Shown: positions 11,828 to 22,494, counted from the first letter of the stretch. The stretch is DNA of 64,000 nucleotides from Ambrosia x helenae (GCA_030844895.1 CM061227.1:76434575-76498574), one strand, 5' to 3'. Notes: generated by a model from the sequence alone, not told the origin. Made by a program: numbers and translations.

Positions 11828-13122
11828 CTTCAAGTGGTGGCGACGACGACGAGAAATCGAAGACAAACTGGGTTGCATGGGAAAGGGTTATCGGACCAAT
11901 AAACAAAGGGGGCTTGGGGTTGGTCTCGTTGAAGGTTATAAACGACAGTCTACTAATGAAGTGGTGGTGGAAATTTAAGCGCAAAAGGGGGGCTTTGTGG
12001 CACCGGGTGATCTCCGCTATTCATTTCAGCCAGGAAGCTTGGTCTTACATGCCAGTTAAAGCCGGAATCTCAGGCTCCTGGAACGCAATCAATCGGCTGG
12101 ACAAGGAGCTATGTGAACAGAACATCGACATCAAGTGCATCATCAAGGCAAAGGTTGGTAATGGGCTGCAAGTAAGATTCTGGGTGGACTGGTGGGTTGG
12201 GAATTGTCCCTTAATGCTGCAGTTTCCAACACTATTTGTACTCGAGTCCAACAAATCGGCGTCGGTGGCTGAAAGATTAACGGGTTGGGCCTGGAAAAGA
12301 GAACCCTGCAGTGGCGCTGAACGAACAGATCTGCATACGTTGATAGACGTAGTGCAAGCAGCTTCGCTTAGTAACTTGCCTGACGATTGGGTGTGGACTG
12401 ACAGCACTTCGGATATGTTTTCGGTCGCCGAATGTAGAGCTTTACTAACACGAAATGCTGTCCCTTTCTACCCCTTCGAATGGGTCAAAGGAGTTCCGAG
12501 AAAAGTGTGTATATTCGGGTGGAGAGCAGTCCAAGACAGGCTACCGACGTTAACGGGTCTCAAGAAACGGAAGATTCTGCACGGGGCTACTACTTGCAGA
12601 CTCTGCGGGGATGTCGAAGAGAATGCCGATAATCTCTTCACCGGGTGTTTAGTTGCAGCTCAATTGTGGCAGAAAATCAGCTCATGGGTCGGATGTTCGC
12701 CCATCTATGCGTATAATGTGAAAGAACTGCTGGAAGTACACAACAACATCAACACTAATACAGAAAGGCGCAACCTGATCAGGATCATTGTTTTGGCAGC
12801 ATGCTGGGCGATTTGGAAGGCGCGAAACAATCTCATCTTTAATGGCAAAAGAGTACACGTGGGTGGAATCTTTGGCGAAGCACAAGCCTCGACGTTCTTG
12901 TGGGTGAAGCATAAGTTAAAACGCGCATCATGGACATGGGAGAACTGGGCGGATTTTAATGTCCCTATCACTTAATGGGTTAGTCTAATGTCCATGGTTT
13001 GGGGTTGTACCTGGGTGTATACCCGGTTGTAGTTAGCGTCTCGCTTTATACAATCTTGTAAATATTTTGGGTGAAATAAAGTTTGTTGTTTGCCGATCAA
13101 AAAAAAAAAAAAAAGAAAAAAA
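11828..13122 (+). mobile_element. 5'-truncated L1-type LINE with poly(A) tail and 17-bp target duplication
   Basis: Flanked by AACATGGTCTGTATGCG at 11811-11827 and 13123-13139. The 3' end has a stop, a short 3' UTR, AATAAA at about 13075 and an A-rich tail from about 13099. These are all hallmarks of target-primed reverse transcription. Only the last ~1.2 kb of ORF2 is present. Confidence 0.95.
11830..12975 (+). pseudogene. L1 ORF2 C-terminal part with zf-RVT domain
   Basis: The frame is open from the 5' truncation point to the stop at 12975 (about 381 codons). It includes the post-RT segment with NWVAWERV, KGGLGLVSLK, LLMKWWWKF, and the zinc-binding reverse-transcriptase region (zf-RVT, PF13966-like): VRKVCIFGWRA-type motif WVKGVPRKVCIFGWRA, then LPTLTGLKKR, CRLCGDVEENADNLF..C, and ACWAIWKARNNLIF. 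No stop codons or frameshifts interrupt it, so the insertion looks fairly recent. The catalytic RT core and endonuclease are upstream of the truncation and absent, so it is dead. Confidence 0.9.
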
Positions 13123-13195
13123 AACATGGTCTGTATGCGTCCTTGCTGTTTTGAATCAGGGATTAGATTCCTTTCATATGGTATAAAATGTAGAG

Positions 13196-13385
13196 GATGC
13201 AAAACGGTGAAAGAATGCAGGCTACATAAGTGGCCTGCTCACACAGGTTTCCCAAATGATAAAACTGTGAAAGAATGCAGGCTACATAAATGACCTGCTC
13301 ACTTAGATTTCCCAAATGGTAAAACAATGAAATAATGCAGGGTAGATAAAGGGCAAGCTAACACAGATTTCCCAAATTATAAAGA
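13196..13385 (+). repeat. Three ~60-bp tandem repeats
   Basis: Units begin with GCAAAACGGTGAAAGAATGCAGG-like sequence and contain CTACATAA..GGCCTGCTCACACAG and TTTCCCAAAT. The third unit is more diverged. The rest of 13386-13691 is AT-rich with nothing recognisable. Confidence 0.8.
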
Positions 13386-13691
13386 CTGTAGACTGGGAAA
13401 TTTTCAGCTCACACTACTCACTGCAACAATACTTTAGCATAGCTAAAAGCTTTTTAAGAAACTCGTATTTGATCTTTTTATGGCTGCACCATATTGATGG
13501 GTATAGTTTCAAATGAACTCATACATCAATTAAATAAATGAAATGTTATAGTGAACGTTTGTTTTTCCTCTCAAATATGGATTGTTTTCTATTTTTGTTT
13601 CATACAATCTCTGTATGCATACTTTTACTAAAATGAACTTTATAGTGAATGGTTTTTAAGTTGTATTTGTGAAAAACATATATGATCATTA

Positions 13692-15140
13692 GGCCTATGG
13701 GTGTGGTTACCGCAAGAGGTGCGGCAAGGGGTGGTTTGCCCATGCCGGCCCAGCAAACACCGGTCCCCTTGGCCCGGCACGGCATGGGCGGCAGGATTTT
13801 GACTCTCACGCCGGGCCTCTCTTTTTGAACGTTGGGCAATTATACCGTTGGAAATTCAAAGTTTGTACCGTTGGAAATTAAAAAAAATGTTTTTTTATTT
13901 ATTTAAACAACCAAACCATTTCATTTTCACCCACAAATTTTAAAAAACTCTCTCAAACACTCTCAATATATTTAAACCAACCCATTATTTTTAAAAAAAA
14001 CTAAACCCTCAAAAAACCATGTCATTATCATCTTCTTCTCGTCTTCGGGTTCATCGTCTACGAATGAAGCCGTAATGTTTGTTGTAAATGTCGTGGCGCA
14101 AGCGGCGCAGATCATTGCCGAGGAGGAAGGCGAAGAAGTTCAATCGGTACCTCGAACTAGGCAACCGGCTATAAATAGAGACCGAGAAAGTAAGTTGTAT
14201 ATTTTTTTTAGATTATTTATAAATATTATATATATATATATATTTAACATTTTACTTGTTTATTATATTTAAATGTTTTAAAAATATAGATTTTTATCGT
14301 GTTTATATTTGTTAAAATATGTGTAGGTGCCCATGAGAGATTGGTAGCCGATTATTTTGCCGACGAACCCATATACTCGGCGGAACTATTTAGGCGTAGA
14401 TTCCGAATGAGTAGAAGACTTTTCCTACGTATAGCCGATGATGTGGCGAATTTTCACCCATTTTTTTACCTTACGATACGATGCTAGAAAGAAAAAGAGG
14501 TTCACCACACTACAAGAAAGGTCATCGAACGGTTATTTGGGGTTCTACAACAAAGATGGCACATTATTGCAAACCCGGCACGTATGTTCACCCAAAAAGG
14601 TTGCGTTACTGTATGTACGCTTGTATCTTGTTGCATAACATGATACTTGAAGACGAAGGCTCCGCCATCTGTGAGTATGACGAGAATGCCCCGCCAGAGA
14701 ATACTGTGCCTGTCGCCCACATCAACAAGATTTAAACGACTTCTCGTTACATAACGAGTTCACGCATCACAATCTTCAAGCGGACTTGGTAGAATATATT
14801 TGGAACAACGGACAAGAGTAGATTATTTGTAATTTTTTTTATGTCGAATAGGTTAATTTAATTTTAGTTGTGTTTTTTTTAATTATTTGTAATGGTTTTA
14901 ATGTAATGTTAACTTTTAAAAATATTAATATTAGAATATTAACTTTTTTATTGTAATATTAATATTGTAAAATTATTTAATTAAAAAACCAAAAAAAAAA
15001 AAAAAATAATGAAGAAAAAGAATGATGGGCCTCCTCCACACCCTAGGACCATCATCCCATGATGCTCCTACCTCACGCTGACATGACAGCTGAGGTGGAG
15101 GACCATCATGAATGATGGGTCTCCTCCACACCCAAAGGCC
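13692..15140 (+). mobile_element. Harb-1: PIF/Harbinger element, internally deleted
   Basis: Terminal inverted repeats GGCCTATGGGTGTGG (left) and the complement of GGCCTTTGGGTGTGG (right), flanked by TTA on both sides (13689-13691, 15141-15143), the characteristic PIF/Harbinger target. It carries a transposase remnant and is 1,449 bp long. Confidence 0.9.
14021..14820 (+). pseudogene. PIF/Harbinger transposase remnant (DDE_Tnp_4 type), catalytic core deleted
   Basis: The N-terminal part is recognisable at about 14330-14455 (HERLVADYFADEP, LFRRRFRMSRRLFLRIADDV). The sequence then jumps to the C-terminal part at about 14485-14730, including ACILLHNMILEDEG, a hallmark near the end of Harbinger transposases, and a final LQADLVEYIW at about 14790-14815. 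The DDE residues between these are missing. A GT...AG intron probably separates 14190 from 14325. Several frame changes are present. It cannot encode an active enzyme. Confidence 0.85.
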
Positions 15141-15408
15141 TTAGGGTATGTGTAGTGGTGGATAGTTATGTTGGGGTTATAGGATTAAAATATTAAAAAG
15201 TAATAGAAAAGGTGTTATGTTGGGGTTATGGAAAAAGAGGGTGTAGTGGGAAGGAGGGTTATGTTGGGGTTATAAATGATTGGTAATGATTGGTTAATTA
15301 TTGTTTTTTATTTAAATAAGAATATTTAATACTTAATAATATTTCATTAAAAATAAAAAAATTACAAATACTAAAACAAAAAAAAAAATACAAATACTAA
15401 AAAAAAAA

Positions 15409-16781
15409 TTACAAACCATAAATAAAAGATAAAAATACTAGAAACCATATTTTTTTTTCGATTTTTGCCTTTCGGCTCAAAGCCATTTCCAGCGCTTTCC
15501 CCTCTAGGTGGTCAAAGTTTGCCGTGTAAAAAGCAAAGTCGCGTTCAAACTGTCGTTCCTTCATGATGTCAACGACCTCTCGGTTTTCTTGGATACGCTG
15601 AGCCCCGATATCGCGCAAGTCTTGGAGCCGCTGGTTCATTTCAGCAAATGCCGGGACTAACTTATCAACCCCCGACGAAGACTCCGTCCGTGGGGCTCGA
15701 GCAGCCCGTCGACCGGCGGGACGAGGTAGCTCCTCCGCCCCCTCCTCCCCTACAAAAAAAGGATTTTCTTCTGGTGAGTTGAGGTCGACATAACGCGCGT
15801 CAGACGTAGGCGTTTCGGGATCAACCGAGTCAGAGGTCCTCGACTTTTTTGAAGGCCTCGTATTTTTGGCCCTAGATGAAGAAGATCCAACAGTTGGGCG
15901 CACGGGGTGCCATTTGGTGCAGTCTTTCAGCACGCGCCAACATTTCACGTACGCGAAATTCCCGTACGTCTGATTGTATTCTTCCAAAGCCGCCACAAAG
16001 ACATCCTCGTCACTTTGCCCACTTTTCCACCCGTACTTGGTGCGCTGATAAATGGCCTGAAAATTTGTGCATTTTTGGTTGATATCGGTCCACTTGCCCG
16101 ATATCGAATCATTCTCCCGGTAGCCTTCTCCTTTACCCGAGAGACCAAAAAATATTGTCCGTATTCTTTTCCAAAAATCGCCTTTGGATTGATAGTTGGC
16201 TGAAAAAACATACCAAAAAATATAACATTACCAAAACAATATATAATTACCAAAAAATATATATCTTACCAAAAAAATATATATCTTACCAAAAAAATAT
16301 ATAACATTACCAAAACAATATATAATTTCTTACCGACTTCAGGATCCTCCGACACGTCAACCCACGCTCGGGTTAACGAGTACAACTCGTGGTCGGTCCA
16401 CGGTATAACGTTTTTCTTGGCACGACCGCCCGTCTCTTTTCTTGTGTGGCGTCGGGCGGGTGCTTTGCCTCGCACGGGCTCTTCCTCTTCAACCGGGCCT
16501 TGTGTCTCCGGAACCGACTCTTGCCAAGCGTTTGAAGAGCCGAACATTTGGGATGACCCGTACACTTGGGATTGGCCAAACCCACCTCCTATGGGCATCC
16601 CAAAACTCCCTCCCATGTTAACATTATACATGTTCGGGTCCCAACCATACGGTTGGTTTAAGAGGTTCGTGAAAGTTTGCGGATTTGAACCCGAACCCGG
16701 AGCTATAGGTCGGGTGTTGTCGCCACTGGTTTGGGAACCAAACCCGAAACCTCTACCGAAAGGATTCATCTCTTCCCTCAC
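15409..16781 (-). CDS. PIF/Harbinger ORF1 Myb/SANT-like DNA-binding protein, two exons, apparently intact
   Basis: Harbinger elements need a Myb/SANT-like ORF1 protein that works with the transposase in nuclear entry and DNA binding. Exon 1 is 16781-16334 and exon 2 is 16199-15409, with a GTAAG donor and TTTTTTCAG acceptor. The join is in frame and gives exactly 413 codons including the stop. The N-terminal ~110 residues are Gly/Asn/Gln-rich and low complexity, then Arg/Lys-rich. The trihelix/Myb-like domain is WTDHELYSLTRAWVDVSEDPEVG, continuing after the intron with KGDFWKRIRTIFF, ISGKWTDINQKC and AALEEYNQ. A C-terminal region (WRVLKDCTKWHPV, then a helical stretch with MKERQFERDF) matches the NAM-associated type. 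No stops. Such genes are often mis-annotated as glutathione S-transferase T3-like. Confidence 0.85.
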
Positions 16782-16996
16782 AATAAAATTTCAAAGTGTG
16801 TGTGTGTAGTGTTTGTGCAGCTTGTGTTGTATGTGTGTGAGTCTTGTGTTGTATGTATATTTATATACAATTTTTTTTTTTTTTTTTATTAAATGCTTCG
16901 AACCCAACCAACGGTCAAAAGCATTCAAACCTGCAATTTAGAGTACCAATGCCATGCATAACGCTCGCTGTGTGGGTAAAGAATCAAACCCAAAAC

Positions 16997-17042
16997 GCCA
17001 CCATAGCGCCTGGGGGGGCGGTGTTCCCGGCGCTATGGTGGC
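16997..17042. repeat. Subterminal hairpin of Harb-2
   Basis: Perfect 14-bp arms GCCACCATAGCGCC and GGCGCTATGGTGGC around an 18-bp G-rich spacer, 36 bp inside the right TIR end. Confidence 0.9.
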
Positions 17043-17081
17043 CCAAAACGCCTGATAACGTGCCCACTACGGGTACTCTTA

Positions 17082-18310
17082 TAGCTTTTGAGTTCTAGAT
17101 GTACTATGTTTAATTTTTGCAGCATTGATGTTTTTTCTTCATATGTTTTTGTAGCATCGTGGTTTCTTCTTTTCCAAGGGCCTAAGGGGTCTTAATCATA
17201 CATAAATACAAACAAATTCATGATCATTTACAAACAAAATGCAATCTTGTTTGATTCTTGTTTTCTTAGTAAGTTTTTAATATTTAAAAAAAGTCGATCA
17301 GTCAGTAAAATCGGATCTAAATCTTACACCACAAATATTTCTTCTTTAGCAACTAACAAGGACAATATAACACGGACTAAATGTGAATTGTGAGAGCCTT
17401 TGTGTTAAACATTTGGATCAACCCTCCTTTAAATATAATGTAAATTAAATCTGGATACTCTACACTATTGGAAAAGACCATCTATATATATTTAGTATAC
17501 AATAAGGTATCTTAAAACTAATACTTGTATATATTTTTATTTTTCATCACATTTACATGAACTAATGTAACAAAAAAAATTTAGTGCCCATGCTTCCTAC
17601 AGTAGATGTAGAAGTGAAGGAGGATATGAAACCTAAAGCAAATCCTTTGGTAGATGTAGAAGTGAAGAATGATGAGATGTCGGTAACAAATACTTCGGTA
17701 GGTGTACGAGTGAGAGAGCAAGATACTATGATGAAAAATGAAGAACGATGGATGAGATAATTAAAGTTTCCAAGACTTATGACTAAAAGAATCATATATC
17801 TTGGACCGTCCACTTCATCCAATGCAACGTTAGGATATAAACTGATGCTTTTTGGACTTGATAGATTGAATTTATGTTTTTTCGAACGTTTGTACCTATA
17901 TTTTTGCACCATTTCTTGCATCTTATATTTTCTTGCTCTTAATATTTGTTATGGGCACATTTATGGAACTGATAATGGATGATCGTGACATTGGTGAAGA
18001 TTTCTTGAGTGTCACGCAACATGAACTTTGGTGTATGAGGCTATTTTGTTTGATAAAATTTCATATAGTCGATCACCAATGAAATGAGAATTTTTCTTAT
18101 ATTGCTTGATAAAAATGCTTATCTATTTATTTGTTTATTTTAGATTACGTAAGACTAACTACGTATATCGGATGTAGCACGTAATAATTGATAAGTTAAC
18201 TTAATTGAGTTGAAACATATTAAACGAACAAGAAAACTAACTTTAAGTACTATGCAATACATCGCGATATAATTAATAAACTAACAAAAATCGATTATTG
18301 AGTTGTAAAT
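17082..18310. other. Helitron 3' interior, no gene seen
   Basis: AT-rich. Repeated GTAGATGTAGAAGTGAAG phrases near 17600-17670 give a short degenerate duplication. No domain or splice-supported frame found. Confidence 0.5.
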
Positions 18311-18343
18311 TGTTGCCGCCGCCGCATCGCGCGGGTTTCCTGC

Positions 18344-18346
<3 letters not shown>

Positions 18347-18380
<34 letters not shown>
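18347..18380. repeat. (TA)n microsatellite between the Helitron and TA-2
   Basis: TA run shared as the right flank of the Helitron and the left flank of the next TIR element. Confidence 0.95.
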
Positions 18381-18383
<3 letters not shown>

Positions 18384-18639
18384 GAAGGTTCAATTGAGAA
18401 CTCATAGATAGGGAGAGAACTCGAGAACTCCTTAAACATATGGGTATTATTGTCAACTATTTCAACAAACCTCATTACCTAATATGCAACCCCAAAAACT
18501 ATATAGAACCCTACACAATTTCTAATGTGCAGATCAATGAACCAATCAAGAACATATATTGTATGATCATATAGCTCAAATCATCTATTCAGCTCTTCTA
18601 CATTGGAATCGAATCAACATTCAACATAATCTATTGACA

Positions 18640-19857
18640 ATGACGATTGAAGGTTTTTTTAATCACACATATGTGTGTATGTCACGATTAATTGTATGAT
18701 TTTGTTGTTGTTGTTGTTGTTGTCTTCTTCGTTAATTAGGTCAAACATCTTCATCTAATTCAAACAAATATACAAAAAACGTGGATTCTTCATCACGTAT
18801 GGAACATAATCGAGGAAAACAACCTATATTGATAGATGATATTGGAGAATCTACATCAAACATTGCTTCTTCTTCTACATCTATCAAATCCGCTTCAGAT
18901 GATACAAATTTGTCTTGTATCGAACATAGAGGTATTTTATTCAATATATACGTAGTGCACATGTGCATTACATTTACTACGTGTCTATTGGTAGTTTTAA
19001 ACAACATATAGGTTTATGTTTGTTTTTTAATTATGTACTGCACATGTGAAATCTTTCTACACTGAACATAGAGGTACCTGATTCAATATTTACGTACTGC
19101 ACATATGCACTGCATTTACTACGTGTCTATTGCTTGTTTTAAACAACATATAGGTTTGTGTTTGTGTTTTTTTTTTAATTATGTACTGCACATGTACAAT
19201 ACATCCGGATTGTTACTACTTTATTTTTTTCAAACATAGATCTATTTGTTAAAACATTATGTATTGCGCATGTGCACTACATTCGTTCTGTCATTCTTCA
19301 TATGATACAATGCTTTGTGGTATTGAACACAGAGGTAATTATTCCACAATTTTTGTACTACACATGTGCACTAAATTCAATTTGCATTTACTGAATGTTT
19401 TATGCAACATAGATGTATGTGTTTTTTTTTTAAATTTACGTATTGCACATGTGCACTATATTCCAATTGTGTTTGCTGTATTTTTTACAAAATATGTATA
19501 TGTTTTTGAATTTACGTATTGCACATGTGCAGTACATTCAGTTGTTTCTATTACATTTATTACACAACATAGAGGTATGTGTTCAAATTTTAAGTATCAC
19601 ACATGTGCACTACATTCATTTTGCATTTACTGTAATTTTTACACTACATGTTTTATAATTCGTGCACATGTTCACTAATAATAATAATACAAATATTTTT
19701 TTTAAATGCAGGTCGTGTATCCGGTTGTGTCTATATAACTCCTGGTGGAACCACTTATTGGGCACTTGAGTATTTGGATTCGGATGATGTTGTAACATGT
19801 GACAAGTGCGGTCATATAGGCCACAATAGGAGAACATGCAAGGGTCAATCACAATAG
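18640..19857 (+). CDS. Small CX2CX4HX4C zinc-knuckle protein of TA-2, three exons
   Basis: Model: 18640-18652, 18740-18931 and 19712-19857, with GT donors and TTAG/TGCAG acceptors. All junctions keep frame, giving 351 nt or 116 residues. Residues 1-70 are Ser/Asn/Asp-rich and probably disordered (QTSSSNSNKY, GKQPILIDDIGESTS). The C-terminal third reads SGCVYITPGGTTYWAL, then CDKCGHIGHNRRTC, a CX2CX4HX4C zinc knuckle of the sort that ends MULE transposases. The 780-bp second intron is filled with repeats carrying a CACATGTG palindrome. Nucleic-acid binding is the family expectation; binding to the element's own palindrome is only a hypothesis. It may instead be the surviving tail of a transposase gene. 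Confidence 0.6.
18932..19711 (+). repeat. Intronic array of ~60-95-bp repeats with CACATGTG palindromes
   Basis: About ten units, each with TA(C/T)TGCACATGTGCACTAC or a variant (near 18957, 19038, 19099, 19184, 19264, 19359, 19444, 19520, 19599 and 19662). Several units also repeat the exon-2 end and splice donor (CATAGAG|GTA), so the array grew by duplicating the donor region. Confidence 0.85.
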
Positions 19858-20043
19858 AATGGAATTAATAAAAACAAATATGTTATGAACATGTCTTTTG
19901 GATGATGTATGTTATGAACATATCTTTTGGGTTATGTTTGTTATGAACATGATTTTATGATATTAGGTTAAGAACTTGGCCTTTTGGTATGTAATCAACT
20001 TAACGATTTTATGTTATGGCATTTATCACTTATGTAATGTTGT

Positions 20044-20330
20044 TTGTTTTGGTATGTGTTAAAAACTACTACACCAAAAAAGTGTCGAAATGTATTAAAA
20101 TCTGCAACCAAGAATGTGCCGGCATGTGTTAAAAAAACTGCAGCAAAAATGTGTCATAAACTACAGCCGAAATGGGTCATATATTGCAGCAAAAAAACTT
20201 CAGAAAAAATATGCCGAAATGGGTCAAAAGCCGCGCCAAAAAAACTGCAACAAAAACATGTCGAAATGCATAAAAATTGCAGCCAAGAAGGTGCCAAATG
20301 TGTCATTATGCAGTGAAAATAGATTATTAG
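20044..20330 (+). repeat. Degenerate ~35-45-bp A-rich tandem repeats
   Basis: Units contain variants of AAACTGCAGCAAAAATGTGTC with AAATG. The open frames over this stretch (about 90-100 residues, Lys/Cys-rich) simply follow the repeats and are not called as a protein. Confidence 0.75.
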
Positions 20331-20452
20331 GTGGCCAAAAATGCCACTCGAGTTTAAACAACCAAAATGATATTAACATGTCATTCGTTCATCCGTTAAA
20401 CTTGGTACATGCATAAATTCAAAACACATATCCATTTATTATACATCCAAAC

Positions 20453-20730
20453 TTAGTACATAGGGAAATCATTGTAAAACAAATACATGATGAAAAGGAC
20501 CCAACTAAAGAAATTCAATCTTTTGTTCTTCAATTCCATAATCCTAGCTTGTTCTTCATGCCGCCTAATCTGAGATTTCCTTATCCTAGCTTGATAGTCA
20601 TGCTGTTAATCGATCTCAATAGACCTCGTATCACCTCATCAGATCCTCCATACAATGGAGTCTCAGCCAAACCTACAAACCCACTACTCATTCCCTGTTG
20701 TACATTTAACATTCGATATAAAAGTCGCAT
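20453..20730 (-). pseudogene. Second TA-2 coding piece, frameshifted, unknown protein
   Basis: The minus-strand ATG at 20730 opens MRLLYRMLNVQQGMSSGFVG and continues with LAETPLYGGSDEVIRGLLRS until a stop at 20581. A one-base shift restores a frame running to 20453 with HDYQARIRKSQIRRHEEQ, a strongly helical basic segment. It looks like coding sequence with one indel, or with an unseen intron. The CACATGTG array at 20820-21690 lies directly upstream, where a first intron or promoter would be. No family recognised. Confidence 0.4.
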
Positions 20731-20819
20731 TTCACATTTGAAATACAATTACATCAATAACATACGGTAGCACATGACAAACAAACCAACATATCATTTT
20801 AACATTAACCTATCACATA

Positions 20820-21690
20820 TTAAATTATCACACATGTGTAATACATTATACATTTATAACACAAGTGTAGTACACTGCATACAAAGCCTATTCACATTAA
20901 ACATCAACTAAAACAAGACTACCACACATATCAAATATAATTACATATATCTCAGACGTGCAACATATGATAAGTGCATCAGTCTAAGTTAACACTAACT
21001 ATCACTAATAATATTATCACACATGTGTAATACATGTCATACAATGCCTGTCCACGGTTAACAATCTACACCAAGCATATTACACACGTGGATTACAATT
21101 ACATCTATAACATATGTGCAACACATGACAAAAAAGAAGAAGACAATCTCAATAAACACTATCACAAATTATCACATGTGTAAAATATTACTATTTATAA
21201 CACATATGTGGAACATGACATACAAATAGTGTTCATAATTAACACTGGCTATAACAATTACATTACACATATGAATACATTTACATCTATAACATATGGC
21301 AACATATGACAAACAAAACAACATATCATTTTAACATTAACCTATCACAAATTAAATTATCACACATGTGTAATACAATACACATTTATAACACATGTGT
21401 AGTGCATTTCATACAAAGCCTATTTACATTTAACATCAACTAAAACAATCCTACTACACATATGAAATACAATTACAGATATCATATATGTGTAACATAT
21501 GACAAACAAATCAGTCTAACTTAACACTAACTACTACAAATTATATTATCACACATATGTGATACATTTTCACGATTATCACACATGTGTAATACATGGC
21601 ATAATGGTTAATACTGCACATGTCAGTCATATAACTATAACATCTGTGCAGTACATAACATACAGTTCAATTAAACATATATTACACATG
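20820..21690. repeat. Array of CACATGTG-like palindromes, often paired ~30 bp apart
   Basis: Repeated (T)CACACATGTGTAATACAT and CACATATGTG variants. Measured pairs are 20831/20860, 21363/21392 and 21552/21582, about 29-30 bp apart or three helical turns. Longer units of about 130-170 bp (with ACTAAAACAA, TTAACACTAACTA) repeat the pairs. Confidence 0.8.
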
Positions 21691-22220
21691 ACAAATCACG
21701 ATATCATTCGAAACCACTATTTAACTTATTTCACATACAATACATTGAACAATATTATTCGAAACTACATCAAACCATTATTTCACACAAAACGCCTACA
21801 AATCGATGTAGTACAAGTACAAATCGTTCTGGTGCGTGCGTGTGTGACACAGATAGTTCGAATAATAGAAGATACCTGATGTTGATGATCGATTGTTGAT
21901 GAATCAGTTTACTTGATGCATTTGATTGATTGTTTGATGGTTATCATGTTATATGAAGGATTGATTAAACCCTAGGTTTTCTCCATGTAGATTGATAGAG
22001 ATAGAGAAAAAGTGAACGGTACTTTTTTGTGAGATTTTGGAATGATGAAAGGATTAGAAAAATCTTTTTATAATTCCCCAAAATACCCTTCCTTATTAAA
22101 ATCCCATATATTTGTTGTTGTTTTTATTTCATTTAATCACAACCATTGATCTAGTAAGATCAATGGTTATTATTTAGTTCTCGAGTTCTCTCCCTAAAAT
22201 GAGTTCTCTATTGAACCATC

Positions 22221-22223
<3 letters not shown>

Positions 22224-22258
<35 letters not shown>
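22224..22258. repeat. (TA)n microsatellite, right flank of TA-2
   Basis: Directly followed by the terminus of a third element of the same type at 22259. Confidence 0.95.
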
Positions 22259-22266
<8 letters not shown>

Positions 22267-22437
22267 GATCATACGAGAACCAACTTTAGGGAGAGAACCA
22301 AGGAACCAATGTGAACGGAGGGCATTATTGTAAATATGTAGTATAAATAAAAACAACCCATCGGGTCATAGTTAGATGGAGCCGGGTTATAATAAGAGAT
22401 AAAAAAGAGGCAGACAAAACTTATTCCTTCTCTCTCC

Positions 22438-22440
<3 letters not shown>
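22259..22440. mobile_element. TA-3: left terminus of a third (TA)n-type TIR element
   Basis: GGGTAGGGATCATACGAGAA followed by CCAACTTTAGGGAGAGAACC parallels the TA-2 terminus base by base in its AAGG/GAGAAC/AGGGAGAGAAC framework. The matching inverted end was not found. The element may have extended right towards 26.3 kb and been broken by later insertions, or be a solo end. A CT then TA microsatellite (about 22432-22490) follows. Confidence 0.55.

Positions 22441-22490
<50 letters not shown>
22432..22490. repeat. (CT)n-(TA)n compound microsatellite
   Basis: CT run followed by a long TA run, then a short CA run. Confidence 0.95.

Positions 22491-22494
<4 letters not shown>

Larger units (their letters stand above)
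15144..17078 (-). mobile_element. Harb-2: PIF/Harbinger element carrying ORF1 only
   Basis: The left end GGGTATGTGTAGTGG and the inverted right end GAGTACCCGTAGTGG are imperfect TIRs. TTA flanks both ends (15141-15143 shared with Harb-1, and 17079-17081). It contains a spliced Myb/SANT-like gene on the minus strand and no transposase, so it would need a transposase in trans. Confidence 0.8.
6522..18346 (+). mobile_element. Probable non-autonomous Helitron, expanded by nested insertions
   Basis: The 5' end TCTATACTATATTAATAAG is a typical plant Helitron head, preceded by A (6521). The 3' end has a small GC hairpin (CCGC-ATCGC-GCGG, 18322-18334) 8 bp before the sequence CTAC and a following T (18347), matching A/T insertion. 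CTAC deviates from the canonical CTRR. Both flanks are (TA)n, as expected if one tract was split. No Rep/helicase frame is present. Removing the copia fragment, L1 and two Harbinger elements leaves about 4.9 kb. Exon-like segments inside suggest gene capture. The 3' end is the weaker boundary. Confidence 0.5.
18381..22223. mobile_element. TA-2: (TA)n-targeted TIR element with a zinc-knuckle gene and palindrome arrays
   Basis: The left end GGGGAAGGTTCAATTGAGAA and the inverted right end GGGGATGGTTCAATAGAGAA continue as a roughly 50-bp TIR with AACTCGAGAACT. Both ends abut (TA)n (18347-18380 and 22224-22258). Length 3,843 bp. It contains a three-exon zinc-knuckle gene (+), a second short coding piece (-), and two arrays of CACATGTG-like palindromes. 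The zinc knuckle resembles those at the C-terminus of MULE transposases, which hints at Mutator ancestry; there is no transposase core. Confidence 0.75.

Noticed and set aside
6522..18346. Autonomous Helitron
   Set aside because: No Rep or helicase motifs on either strand, so only a non-autonomous element is supported.
20044..20416. 90-100-residue Lys/Cys-rich frames
   Set aside because: Follow a degenerate tandem repeat; both frames are open for that reason.
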